Of a DNA stretch of 64,000 nucleotides, positions 54,240-63,244 are shown in pieces (positions within the stretch are counted from its first letter, which is position 1; each line of letters starts with the position of its first letter). Below the pieces are notes generated by a model. It did not search any database, had not been told where the DNA came from, and was given only the letters and a program-made list of their open reading frames with translations. The stretch is from Lachnospiraceae bacterium. Its GTDB lineage: Bacteria; Bacillota; Clostridia; Lachnospirales; Lachnospiraceae. The translations under genes and the position numbers were made by a program. The stretch is taken from positions 58,756 to 122,755 of the forward strand of contig JAEEUS010000004.1 in assembly GCA_016290615.1 (NCBI GenBank). The letters run 5' to 3'.

Positions 54240-55553
54240 TCAGTTGTTTCTGTATCGTTTGTTAAATGTATGAACTATACCTGCATAATATATTCTGGGA
54301 TAATTCACGTAATAGAGGAAATGAAACTCAAGCTTAAAAAGCCACATCGGAAGTTTGGAAGGCTTCATCAGAACGCTCGTTCCACCCGTTCTTCTGTATC
54401 TGTATTTATAGAGTCTGTCCTTGTTTTCCTCATATACTGCTGTTCCTTTAAACGGTATTAGTATACTGAACAGCACCCATATAAGTTTCTCCTTTTTTAT
54501 GAACTCATTTATATGCATGAAATCCCTGTGTGAAAAATCATAATTGATGACAAAAAGTCCCACGCAGAGCATGTTGTGTTCACGAAGTATCCTCACAGCG
54601 TTCTTATTTAGACTGACACTGGAATTCTTATTATACTTTTCAAGTGTTGAATCATCGACCGCCTCAAGACCTACAAGCATGTCCCTGATCCCTGCCTTGT
54701 ATATCAAAGGCATGATATCCTCGCATCTTACAATGCTGTCTGCTCTTGAAAAGATCATGAATGTCTTATGTATGCCAAGTTCCAAAAGCCGATTGCAAAT
54801 ATATGTGACGCGTTCCTTGTTTACCAGGAAATCATCATCAATGATAAATATCTTGTCGTTGTCTATACCTATTATCTCTTCAATGACAGAATCAGCATCA
54901 CGCTCTCTGTACTCGCAGCTGTTAAACTGTCTTGAAATACAGAACTTGCAGTTCTGTGGGCATGAAAATGCAGTCTTCATCATAGAAAAACAGCCTTTAG
55001 CCAAAACCTTGAATTTATCTCTGTTATCATAAAAATGGCTTCTGTCCGGCAGGATACCGTAATCACTTACGGGCTCTCCCTTGAGATTGCTCACCCATTC
55101 TCCGCTTTTTCTGTATGCAAGTCCGCTTACCTTATCAAGTATACTATCATCAAAGTCATGTCTTATCGCCAGTCTGAACGAATCAAGGCCATTGTCATAT
55201 GACACGTAATCGACTTCATCTAAAAGAAAATCCTCATGATTGATAACAACCTCCGGACCACCGACCATTATCTTTATATCAGGTCGCGCCGCCCTTAATT
55301 TCTTTATGAGTTTTAATACATACCATGCGGTGTTAGACATCACAGAAAAACCGACAATAGTTACATTATTATCGTCAACCTTCTTTAACAGCCTTAAAAA
55401 GCGGCCAAACGGACTCTCTATGCTCTCATCATATATAAAGCCTTCCCTGTTCTCGGCCTTGACACATGCCATGAGATACTCAAGTCCAAGCGGTTCCAGA
55501 CTAGCCACTCTCTTATCGTAATGTACTCGTACAAACATATACTTCTGTGTCAT
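54240..55553 (-). CDS. B12-binding-type radical SAM protein (array member 3)
   Basis: About 437 residues. Cobalamin-binding-like domain (ASLEPLGLEYLMACVKAENREG, IVGFSVMSNTAWYVLK, IMVGGPEVVINHEDFL), then PDRSHFYDNRDKFKVL, the radical SAM site SCPQNCKFCISRQFNSCEYRERD near residue 200, DDDFLVNKERVTYIC and VGLEAVDDSTLEKYNKNSS. ATG 55553 is chosen because it lies one base after the previous stop with AAGG upstream; the track start (55583) is inside the previous gene. Closest in order and motifs to member 2. Confidence 0.92.
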   Translation of the reverse strand: MTQKYMFVRVHYDKRVASLEPLGLEYLMACVKAENREGFIYDESIESPFGRFLRLLKKVDDNNVTIVGFSVMSNTAWYVLKLIKKLRAARPDIKIMVGGPEVVINHEDFLLDEVDYVSYDNGLDSFRLAIRHDFDDSILDKVSGLAYRKSGEWVSNLKGEPVSDYGILPDRSHFYDNRDKFKVLAKGCFSMMKTAFSCPQNCKFCISRQFNSCEYRERDADSVIEEIIGIDNDKIFIIDDDFLVNKERVTYICNRLLELGIHKTFMIFSRADSIVRCEDIMPLIYKAGIRDMLVGLEAVDDSTLEKYNKNSSVSLNKNAVRILREHNMLCVGLFVINYDFSHRDFMHINEFIKKEKLIWVLFSILIPFKGTAVYEENKDRLYKYRYRRTGGTSVLMKPSKLPMWLFKLEFHFLYYVNYPRIYYAGIVHTFNKRYRNN

Positions 55554-55554
55554 A

Positions 55555-56880
55555 TCAGAACCAACCTTTTTTCTTAGTATCATAAGCGGTGCCCAAAAGA
55601 GTTCTGACCATGATCTTTGGATATGTTAAAACATGTATCCAGTAATACCTGAACATAAACTCAAATGAACTCATGTTGGTGGGCTTAATTGTAATGTGAG
55701 TACCATCTAGTCTGCTAGATCTGAAATTAATCAGCATGTCCTTGTATTCATCATATGCATCCGTTCCTTTGTAAGGAGTAAAGATACCGAATACTACCCA
55801 GAGCATGTTATTGTCCCTGACAAATTTCATCAGATTCCTAAAATCCTGTCTTGTTGCCGTATAGCTTATAACAAACAGACCGTCACATACTATGTTGTTA
55901 TCCAAAAGGTTCCTAATTGCAAGGATGTTTTCATTTTTCGATGTCTGCTTGTTATAGATATCAAGCTGTTCGTCGGTAATCGCTTCGAGTCCGACGAGTA
56001 TATCTCTGAATCCGGCCTCATATGCAAGAGGCAGAATATCAGGATTCGCAGCGATAAAATCTGCTCTTGCATAAGCCATAAAAGTCTTATTAATGCCCCT
56101 TGAGATTATCTCTTCACAAAATGCTCTGACTCTTTCCTTATCAAAGAAAAAGGTATCATCAACAAACCAGATCTTATCGTGCTTGATCTCCTCTACCTCG
56201 TCAACAACCTCCATTATGTCTCTTTCGGTATACTTTCCGCTGTTCATCTTGGTACAGTAGCAGAAACAACACCCGAACGGACACGAAAAAGAAGCCTTGC
56301 TGAGTGCATACTTTCCCTTCATGAAAATGAAGTTCTTCTTTAATCCCTTATAAAATGCACTCCTGTCAGGCTTATTGATAAATCCGCAGACAGGTTCTCC
56401 CTTCTCCTTGATGACCCATTTCCCTTCTTTTTTAAAGCATATGCCCGTTAGTTTTTCGAGTTTATCGGGTTCAAATCCGTTCTCCCACATGCTTTTAAGA
56501 GTCATCAGTCCGTTATCATGATAGATAAGATCCACATCATCACAGCAAAAGTCTCTGTAATTGAGTTCAGCCTCGGGACCTCCTACCATGATAGTAATAT
56601 CGGGAAATCTTTTCTTTAGCTGCCCTGCCCTCATCTTAATATAATCAACAGTATTGGCATTGGCATTGAATCCTATGAAGTTGTAGCCGCCCTTCTTTAT
56701 AAGCCTGCACATTCTGTTAAGCCTGCCGATCCATGAATACTGGAACTCATCATGAATCTCGCATTCTATCCCGAGCTCACCCGCAAGTCCCGAAAGATAT
56801 TCAAGTCCTAGCGGTTCAAGATTTGCAACTATAGAAGAGTATTTTGGCCTGATTAGTAAAACTTTGATCTTTTCGTTCAT
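55555..56880 (-). CDS. B12-binding-type radical SAM protein (array member 2)
   Basis: 441 residues. Cobalamin-binding-like domain (VLLIRPKYSSIVANLEPLGLEYLSG, FIGFNANANTVDYIK, IMVGGPEAELNYRDF), PDRSAFYKGLKKNFIF, radical SAM site SCPFGCCFCYCTKMNSGKYTERD near residue 203 with extra cysteines next to the canonical three, VDDTFFFDKERVRAFC, YARADFIAANPDIL and VGLEAITDEQLDIYNKQTS. One DDD of the other members is VDD-T here. Nine bases after member 1 and one base before member 3. Confidence 0.92.
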   Translation of the reverse strand: MNEKIKVLLIRPKYSSIVANLEPLGLEYLSGLAGELGIECEIHDEFQYSWIGRLNRMCRLIKKGGYNFIGFNANANTVDYIKMRAGQLKKRFPDITIMVGGPEAELNYRDFCCDDVDLIYHDNGLMTLKSMWENGFEPDKLEKLTGICFKKEGKWVIKEKGEPVCGFINKPDRSAFYKGLKKNFIFMKGKYALSKASFSCPFGCCFCYCTKMNSGKYTERDIMEVVDEVEEIKHDKIWFVDDTFFFDKERVRAFCEEIISRGINKTFMAYARADFIAANPDILPLAYEAGFRDILVGLEAITDEQLDIYNKQTSKNENILAIRNLLDNNIVCDGLFVISYTATRQDFRNLMKFVRDNNMLWVVFGIFTPYKGTDAYDEYKDMLINFRSSRLDGTHITIKPTNMSSFEFMFRYYWIHVLTYPKIMVRTLLGTAYDTKKKGWF

Positions 56881-56889
56881 ATTAAGACA

Positions 56890-58254
56890 TCATTTCCCGA
56901 CAATTAATTTCTTCCAGTATTGATTGTTCACCTTAAAGGCACCCCAGCTTAGCTTGAGTGTATCGTGAAGTCCGTACTTTTTTATCATGTACCATGCACT
57001 GACAGGATTAGCTGTTATCCTGTAGTAAAGCACCATTGTATACCAGTAATATCTTCTTACTGAAATGTTATCTGGTCTGACTACAAGATGAGCCAGGTCC
57101 CATTTCTCATATTCATCTTCTCTTACGATAAACCTGGGTTTATACTTCTCATATATATCTGTTCCCCTAAGTGGAGTAAGCGGCTGTAGATTAACAAAGA
57201 CAAGTCCGAGCTTCTTTATCCATTTATACAGTGCATCAAAGTCAGCCCATATCCAGTCAAGTCCGAGAATAAATGTTCCGTAGCATTCCACATCATACTT
57301 TTTAAGTATCGAAACCGCTTTTTCATTTATATCGACATTAGTCCTCTTGTTGTAGTCATCGAGCTGTTTGCTGTCACATGATTCAAGTCCCACTATTACG
57401 GCTCTTAACCCTGCATCCTTAAATCTTGCTATCACATCTTCATTGGCAGCGATAAAATCGGCTCTGCCATATATCAGATATTTCTTGTTAATATTTCGCT
57501 GTTTGAGAAGTTCACAGAATTCCAGGATTCTTTTCCTGTCTACCAAAAAGTCGTCATCGACAATATATATTTCCGTTTCCTTTATACTCTCAAGTTCGTC
57601 AACAATGTTTTCAATATCTCTGGCAAAGTACTGATCATCCATGACCTGACGGCAGAAACAGAACTTGCAGTTATACGGACAGCCAAACGATGTTTTTATA
57701 AGACTGCAGTTTCTGTGAAACATGTAGTAATACTTTGATCTGTATCTGTCTACCTTTGCTCTGTCAGGGAAAAGATAGTCAAATGTCAGATCCTTCTTTG
57801 GTGCTGCCTTATCCCTTGAATACACACAGTCCATACTGCTTTCAGACTCTTTGCCCTCTATACAGTTTAAAACATCAATGAAAGTCCTAATGCCGTTTGC
57901 CCTGATTATATAATCGACATATTCTGACTCAAAATCCTGTGGATTAACCTCGGCATGCACACCTCCGATAACTGTCTTTACATCTGGGTTATATGCCTTT
58001 GCCTCATAAGCATACTGCTTCATAATATTTACATGGGAAATATATCCGGTGATACCTACAACATCCGGATCATACTTCTTCATAAAATATGTAACAGGTT
58101 TCTTTTCTATGATCATATCGACTATGACACAGCTATGTCCCAGCGTCTCTATATTGGCTGAAATGTATTCCAGCTCAAGAGGCTCGCAGATCATGACGTT
58201 CTGCAAGCCGATAGTTTCCTTATGAGGTCTTGGTCTGAATAACAGTACTTTCAT
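56890..58254 (-). CDS. B12-binding-type radical SAM protein (array member 1)
   Basis: 454 residues. Cobalamin-binding-like domain (VLLFRPRPHKETIGL, VVGITGYISHVNIMK, TVIGGVHAEVNPQDFE), PDRAKVDRYRSKYYYMF, radical SAM site GCPYNCKFCFCRQVMDD near residue 196, VDDDFLVDRKRILEFC, IYGRADFIAANEDVI, VGLESCDSKQLDDYNKRTN and LTPLRGTDIYEKYKP. This is the first radical SAM gene after the two acyltransferases; its ATG shares one base with the stop codon of the previous gene. Confidence 0.93.
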   Translation of the reverse strand: MKVLLFRPRPHKETIGLQNVMICEPLELEYISANIETLGHSCVIVDMIIEKKPVTYFMKKYDPDVVGITGYISHVNIMKQYAYEAKAYNPDVKTVIGGVHAEVNPQDFESEYVDYIIRANGIRTFIDVLNCIEGKESESSMDCVYSRDKAAPKKDLTFDYLFPDRAKVDRYRSKYYYMFHRNCSLIKTSFGCPYNCKFCFCRQVMDDQYFARDIENIVDELESIKETEIYIVDDDFLVDRKRILEFCELLKQRNINKKYLIYGRADFIAANEDVIARFKDAGLRAVIVGLESCDSKQLDDYNKRTNVDINEKAVSILKKYDVECYGTFILGLDWIWADFDALYKWIKKLGLVFVNLQPLTPLRGTDIYEKYKPRFIVREDEYEKWDLAHLVVRPDNISVRRYYWYTMVLYYRITANPVSAWYMIKKYGLHDTLKLSWGAFKVNNQYWKKLIVGK

Positions 58255-59306
58255 TATTGACTCTCTTTAAAGACATTGTAATCGGGAAAGTCATATCTGT
58301 ATTCAAGGACATGCCTTCCCAACATGGCAAATATATTTAAAACCGGGTTTGTATGATGCGCATAGAAATATCTCTTTTCAAGTACTGCACCAAACTTAAG
58401 CTTTGTATTCTCCGATGTCTGCCCGAAATCTATTGAATCGCAATCATTCCTGATCGCATAATCAACTATATTAAACAGCATGTAATAGTACAGATCGACA
58501 CAGCTAATCTTTCGATCATTCATTTCATAATCCATACCGCAGAACATGAAAACTAATCTTTTTGCTGTCTGTTTTAGCATGACAAATCCTACGGGTTTAC
58601 ACTGTTCAAAAAACACTATCTTTTGTGCATCTATCTCGTCAAAAAAGCTTTTTGAAAGCCTTTCTAGCTTATAATCTGATCTTTCATAAGTCTGTAGATA
58701 CAAGGGATATATATCGATGCTTGCATCACATATCTGCTTAAGCTCAATATCTGCACATCTCTTAATGGCAAGATTCATCCGTCGCCTGTACTGGCTTCTT
58801 AATGAAGACAGATAATCTTCCTTGTTATTAACCTTTGCATCCAGCTTAAGAACACAAGTCGGAAGTGTCTCTCCAAATGACATGCCATCTGCTTTTGCTA
58901 AAGAATCCACGTTGAGCACTAGTTTGCAGCCCTTTATGGTCTTTATGTAAGAAAGCATAAACTCTATATTATTAGTAAGATATCCGCCACAGCTTAATGA
59001 ACAAGGAAATGCAACAGTCTGTATATTCATAAAAAGACTTGCTTTTCCAAAAGTAAACAGATTCATCCTGTTGTCATATACGATAAAAAAGGCGTAGTCA
59101 CTTCCGTTATCTATGTAATAATATGTCTGACTTAACGGATTGCCGTTTTTCAGGATCTTTATGAGATCAGGTTCAAATGGAAAAGGCAAAAAATCTTCCC
59201 GGGTATATGGATAATCCTTTGTTATAGTTCCTTCCTTCAGTTCAGCAAACAACTCATCTGCATCATTTCCGATATATTTTGTCACATTATCAGATGCTTT
59301 TTTCAT
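58254..59306 (-). CDS. FemAB/BioF2-like GNAT acyltransferase
   Basis: About 350 residues. The C-terminal half (SQYRRRMNLAIKRC-like segment, YLQTYERSDYKLERLSKSFFDEI, KPVGFVMLKQTAKRLVFMFCGMDYEMN, YYMLFNIVDYAIRNDCDSIDFGQTSENTKLKFGA) matches the BioF2/FemAB-type GNAT fold that moves acyl or aminoacyl groups onto amines. No signal peptide. The track start (59429) lies deep inside the previous gene; ATG 59306 with AAGGA about 11 bases upstream is chosen, overlapping the previous gene by 17 bases. In this operon the donor could be the acyl-ACP made by the ligase; this is inference. Confidence 0.82.
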   Translation of the reverse strand: MKKASDNVTKYIGNDADELFAELKEGTITKDYPYTREDFLPFPFEPDLIKILKNGNPLSQTYYYIDNGSDYAFFIVYDNRMNLFTFGKASLFMNIQTVAFPCSLSCGGYLTNNIEFMLSYIKTIKGCKLVLNVDSLAKADGMSFGETLPTCVLKLDAKVNNKEDYLSSLRSQYRRRMNLAIKRCADIELKQICDASIDIYPLYLQTYERSDYKLERLSKSFFDEIDAQKIVFFEQCKPVGFVMLKQTAKRLVFMFCGMDYEMNDRKISCVDLYYYMLFNIVDYAIRNDCDSIDFGQTSENTKLKFGAVLEKRYFYAHHTNPVLNIFAMLGRHVLEYRYDFPDYNVFKESQ

Positions 59307-60375
59307 AAACTGCATAATCCTTGTAGTCTTTTTCACATATAGCCCTGCAGAAACTGTTTGAGTCATCGTTTTCATCAAGTATCCATGATGTCTCGACTCT
59401 TGTGCAACCGTAATCGGGCATAAGATCATAAACTTTGCTTATGAGTGCTATGGGCAATCCGCTGCCGCGGTATTCTTTAACAACACCGTATTCCATAACC
59501 TTAGCCGTATGTATCAAGCGCTTATTAAGCTTATATCTTAAATAATGGATCGCGCCGAATACTTCTCCCGGATCTGCCAGTTCATTATAATCGGGATACC
59601 ACATGATAAATCCTACCGGCTTATCATCACGGAAAGCAAAAATGATGGAATCCTCCTTCATAAACATAAAAAGCTCCTTAAGCATCTCCTTATCATGTTC
59701 ATATTCCCTGTGATAATAATATCTGTGATCTGTGAAACATACATTATTCAGATCAGTGTATATCCTCGAATAATAGTCAAACCTTTTCTTATCAAACACC
59801 CTGAACTCATAATTTCTGTTAAGCTTCTTTATTATTGCTGAGTATCTGTCCAGTCGGTTTTGCAGATTATCAGTTATATATGAATTAAGCTTTATAAGCT
59901 CACAGCCAAGATCAGAAAAATAATCGTTGTAAAATTTAGGATTCCCCGGAGATGAAAACGAATTGGATTCATCATAACGGGATGACTGAATCCCAAGTCC
60001 GTAATTTACATGTCCGTACAGGCCTATTACAAGTCTAGTGCATTTATGTTCTTTTCCGACTTTCACCGCTTCATCAACAAGCATTTTGACAGCATCTTTG
60101 CAGTCTTGCCTCGCTTCAAAAAAACAAAGCTGCACATATTCCTTAAGATCCTCTGTATAAGCTATGATTCCCTCACATAATATGCAGTCAGATTCATCCG
60201 TTATCATGACAGGTCTGATATCCATGTTCTCGGTAAACTTAAGCTTTCCTGCAAATATCTCCTGCAGCATAAAATAATTATTGTCTATATACAGTTTTCT
60301 TGACTTATATAACGCTTTTCGAAACAGCAAGAATTTCTTTTGCAGTTTTCTGCTGTCAGCAACACATACTTTCAT
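59290..60375 (-). CDS. GNAT-family N-acyltransferase
   Basis: 361 residues. The N-terminal half has a degenerate GNAT-like arrangement (VQLCFFEARQDCKDAVKMLVDEA). The C-terminal half has the typical acyl-donor segment KPVGFIMWYPDYNE, AKVMEYGVVKEYRGSGLPIALISKVYD (motif A near residue 300) and TRVETSWILDENDDSN. It may have two tandem GNAT folds, one inactive. Its ATG immediately follows the TAG stop of the acyl carrier protein (TAGATG), so it is coupled to it and may use acyl-ACP as donor. Confidence 0.85.
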   Translation of the reverse strand: MKVCVADSRKLQKKFLLFRKALYKSRKLYIDNNYFMLQEIFAGKLKFTENMDIRPVMITDESDCILCEGIIAYTEDLKEYVQLCFFEARQDCKDAVKMLVDEAVKVGKEHKCTRLVIGLYGHVNYGLGIQSSRYDESNSFSSPGNPKFYNDYFSDLGCELIKLNSYITDNLQNRLDRYSAIIKKLNRNYEFRVFDKKRFDYYSRIYTDLNNVCFTDHRYYYHREYEHDKEMLKELFMFMKEDSIIFAFRDDKPVGFIMWYPDYNELADPGEVFGAIHYLRYKLNKRLIHTAKVMEYGVVKEYRGSGLPIALISKVYDLMPDYGCTRVETSWILDENDDSNSFCRAICEKDYKDYAVYEKSI

Positions 60376-60600
60376 CTATTCTTCAATCAGTGTCTTAAGA
60401 TAATCACACATCTGGCCAATAGTGGTCATCTTCCTGTATTTCTCCTCATCAAGCTCTATAGAGTATCTCTCCTCGACTAAGCATACAAGATTCATCAGAT
60501 CAAACGAATTGAGTCCCAGATCCTTTTTAAAATCCGTATTTAGATCAATATCCTTTATTCCGTAGTTTTCTGACAGAATCTGTTTTATGTCCTCAAACAT
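60376..60600 (-). CDS. Acyl carrier protein
   Basis: 74 residues of acyl/peptidyl carrier fold: DLGLNSFDLMNLVCLVEERYSIELDEE, where the Ser of LNSFDL near residue 33 is the phosphopantetheine site. It is acidic and of normal length. It overlaps the end of the AMP ligase by eight bases with GAGGAG five bases before ATG. It is not beside fab genes, so it is likely a dedicated carrier for this cluster, not the fatty-acid synthase AcpP. Confidence 0.94.
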   Translation of the reverse strand: MFEDIKQILSENYGIKDIDLNTDFKKDLGLNSFDLMNLVCLVEERYSIELDEEKYRKMTTIGQMCDYLKTLIEE

Positions 60601-62164
60601 ACAAACTCCTCTTTATTTTTCTTGAGCTGTTCTTTTCAAATTCTTTGCTCATGATCTCAAAATCATCTATATGCATATAACCGGGCAAGGTTTCATTTAT
60701 ACTATCGATATCTTCCTTTATCTTCTCTTTTGAAGCATTTTCAGATAACACAATAAGCGCCGTAAGAATATGATTTCCCCTTTCAGTCTTTTTATCAACC
60801 ACTAGGCTCTCTTTCACATAATCTATACTGTTTATCTTGTCCTCAAGATACTCCGGCGCTACGTTTTTACCGTTTTCAAGTATTATAAGATTTTTCTTTC
60901 TGCCTGTCACATAGATGACACGCCCATCTGTGTATCCAATATCTCCGGTACAGAAATAACCGTCCTTCATGCACTGCTTTGTGGCGGTATCATCCTTGTA
61001 ATATCCGATCATGACACAGGGACCTTTTACCATGATCTCGCCTTCGTCGGAGATCTTTACATCTATGTTCTTCATGATCGTACCGGCACTGCCTGCAACA
61101 TTATTGTATACTCTGCTAACCGCTATCGTAGGAGAGCATTCAGTCAGACCGTACCCGTTCAGGATTGTTATACCCAGTTCGTCAAATTTCTCAACATATT
61201 CACTGTTTAATGCAGCCCCTCCATTAACAACAAGCCTCAGATTCTTATTGATGAAACTTCCAAAGAATATATGTCTAAGATCAATACCTACTTTAAGAAA
61301 GATCCTGCTTATAAAAAGCATTGTCCTAAATACTCTTTCCTTCTTTTGCCGTCTGACTTCTCTCAGGATATTGCTATACATCCCCTCTATGACCATTGGT
61401 ACGGCACCGAAAAAGAACGGATCAAAAGCCTTTAGATCTCTTGAAAGGTGTTTCAGTTCAAGGCACAGGCAAAGAGTTGTTCCATTATACAGAGTTGCCA
61501 ACATACACGGATTGAATCCATAGGTATGATTCATAGGCAGGAATGCGAGCGTCGGGTTTTCCAGTACGTTGTTTTCGAGAGTTCCACGAATGTTTGTTAT
61601 CACATTATACTGTGACAGCATGACTCCCTTCATTTTTCCGTCTGTTCCCGATGTGGACACCAGTATAGCAAACCTGTCTTTATCCGTATCTTTTACATCT
61701 TCGAAAAATGATGCCGTTTCATATCCGTCAGTCATGTTGCAGAAGCATTTATCTATATTGTAGAGCTTCACATCATCGGATACCAACGATATCCTTTCTG
61801 ACGTTTTATCGGTGTAGAAAAGAGCATCAACATCAAACCGTCTCATGCATTCAGCTACAGTCTGTTTGTCAAGCTCTTTATCTATTGGCACAATGACATT
61901 GCCAAATACACTTGCAAGATAAATGATTATGTACTCATAACGGTTTTCAGAAAGAATTGCTATATGGCTCCCTCTAAATCCTTCACTTTTCATAAAGCCA
62001 TAAACATAAGCTATCTGATCTATCATTTCATGATATGTGATATCTACAGTTTTATCACCTTTCATGAACCGGATAGCACATGTATCACTGCTTGCATCAT
62101 ATCTGGCCCTAAGCATTTCATAGAAGTTATCATATATAACTGTATCTAGATAAGGATAATCCAT
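60593..62164 (-). CDS. AMP-forming acyl-CoA/acyl-ACP synthetase
   Basis: About 523 residues of the ANL superfamily. ILVSTSGTDGKMKGVMLSQYN near residue 170 is the phosphate-binding A3 motif, LNGYGLTECSPTIAVS near 337 is A5, YFCTGDIGYTDGRVIYVTGRKKNLIILENGKNVAPEYLE is A7-A8 with the hinge, and SSRKIKRSLYV near the end contains the A10 Lys. It adenylates a carboxylate, likely a fatty acid, and loads it onto a thiol, probably the adjacent carrier protein. ATG 62164 is preferred over TTG 62170; the site is weak. Confidence 0.93.
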   Translation of the reverse strand: MDYPYLDTVIYDNFYEMLRARYDASSDTCAIRFMKGDKTVDITYHEMIDQIAYVYGFMKSEGFRGSHIAILSENRYEYIIIYLASVFGNVIVPIDKELDKQTVAECMRRFDVDALFYTDKTSERISLVSDDVKLYNIDKCFCNMTDGYETASFFEDVKDTDKDRFAILVSTSGTDGKMKGVMLSQYNVITNIRGTLENNVLENPTLAFLPMNHTYGFNPCMLATLYNGTTLCLCLELKHLSRDLKAFDPFFFGAVPMVIEGMYSNILREVRRQKKERVFRTMLFISRIFLKVGIDLRHIFFGSFINKNLRLVVNGGAALNSEYVEKFDELGITILNGYGLTECSPTIAVSRVYNNVAGSAGTIMKNIDVKISDEGEIMVKGPCVMIGYYKDDTATKQCMKDGYFCTGDIGYTDGRVIYVTGRKKNLIILENGKNVAPEYLEDKINSIDYVKESLVVDKKTERGNHILTALIVLSENASKEKIKEDIDSINETLPGYMHIDDFEIMSKEFEKNSSRKIKRSLYV

Positions 62165-62166
62165 AC

Positions 62167-62682
62167 TCAATAACCCGCTATTACACTCTCCCCGATCTTC
62201 TTGATATTATCATCGAGAACGGCAAAAACGATATCTATTTCATAATCGGGATTGCTTTCAATAAAATCATTGCAAGCCTTGATTGCTCTGTCCCATGCCT
62301 TATCTATAGGGTATCCGAATATCCCGGCAGATATAAGCGGAAATCCTATTGAATGAATTCCGTTCTCCTTTGCAATGATCAATGACTTCATGTATGCACT
62401 GTACAACAGTTTCGGCTCATTGTTATTGCCTCCTGACCATCTTGGTCCAACAGCGTGGATAACATACTTTGCGGGAAGGTTAAAGCCGGGAGTGATCACA
62501 GCAGAGCCTTCATCGCAATGTCCGATTGCATTACAGGCTTCAGTCATCTGCTTCGATCCCGCATCATGAAAAATATATCCGCAGACTCCTCCGCCTTCCC
62601 ACAGTCCGGAATTAGCTGCATTTACAACAGCATCCGTATCAAGCTTTGTAATACCTATCTTTTTTATTGATATACCACTCAT
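62167..62682 (-). CDS. Macro-domain ADP-ribose-binding/hydrolase protein
   Basis: 171 residues with the full macro-domain signature: DAVVNAANSGLWEGGGVCGYIFHDAG and FPLISAGIFGYPIDKAWDRAI. Such proteins bind ADP-ribose and often hydrolyse O-acetyl-ADP-ribose or remove ADP-ribose from targets. It ends within a few bases of the AMP ligase start, so both are in one transcript; a metabolic link to the acyl pathway is only suggested by position. Confidence 0.94.
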   Translation of the reverse strand: MSGISIKKIGITKLDTDAVVNAANSGLWEGGGVCGYIFHDAGSKQMTEACNAIGHCDEGSAVITPGFNLPAKYVIHAVGPRWSGGNNNEPKLLYSAYMKSLIIAKENGIHSIGFPLISAGIFGYPIDKAWDRAIKACNDFIESNPDYEIDIVFAVLDDNIKKIGESVIAGY

Positions 62683-62686
62683 GATT

Positions 62687-63232
62687 TCAATCCTCTCCAG
62701 CCAGATGAACAGTTACATATTCATGTCCTGTAGCCGGCAAAAACTTATTAAGAACATCCTGTGTCTTGATCTTTAGGGATGATGTACAAACGCACGGATG
62801 ACACCCGATATATTCACTTTTAAGAACATCCTCATCTATTAAAAGCCTGACTTCGTTTTCTGAATCATTCATAAGTCCCATGACGCTGACAGCTCCGGGC
62901 TCGATATCGAGGAACTTAAGCATGTCTTCCTCTTCGGCAAATGAAAGTCTTGCAGAATTTATCTGTGAAGACAGCTCCTTGGTCTTGAATTTCTTATCTC
63001 CCGGCATCAACAGCAGATAAAAGCATGTCTTTTGTCTGTTGCACAAAAACAGATTCTTGCACATCACTACTCCCAAAACCTCATCTATCCTCGTGCATGC
63101 ATCCATAGTTGTAGCCGGTTCATGATCGGTCCTTTTATACTCTATACCGAGTTTATCCAGGAAATCATATGTCCTGATCTCTCTGTCAAGTCTTCCTTCT
63201 TCATTATCCGGTCTTTTATCAAATAGTTTCAT
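62687..63232 (-). CDS. YbaK/ProX-type aminoacyl-tRNA deacylase
   Basis: 181 residues of the YbaK/PrdX fold that hydrolyses mischarged tRNAs such as Ala-tRNA(Pro). YKRTDHEPATTMDACTRIDEVLG, CKNLFLCNRQKTCFYLLLM (with the catalytic Lys) and SVMGLMNDSENEVRLLIDEDV are the usual landmarks of the PrdX branch. AAAGG lies eight bases before ATG. Four bases precede the macro gene, so it shares the transcript, probably as a housekeeping passenger. Confidence 0.9.
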   Translation of the reverse strand: MKLFDKRPDNEEGRLDREIRTYDFLDKLGIEYKRTDHEPATTMDACTRIDEVLGVVMCKNLFLCNRQKTCFYLLLMPGDKKFKTKELSSQINSARLSFAEEEDMLKFLDIEPGAVSVMGLMNDSENEVRLLIDEDVLKSEYIGCHPCVCTSSLKIKTQDVLNKFLPATGHEYVTVHLAGED

Positions 63233-63244
63233 TTTCCATGCCTT

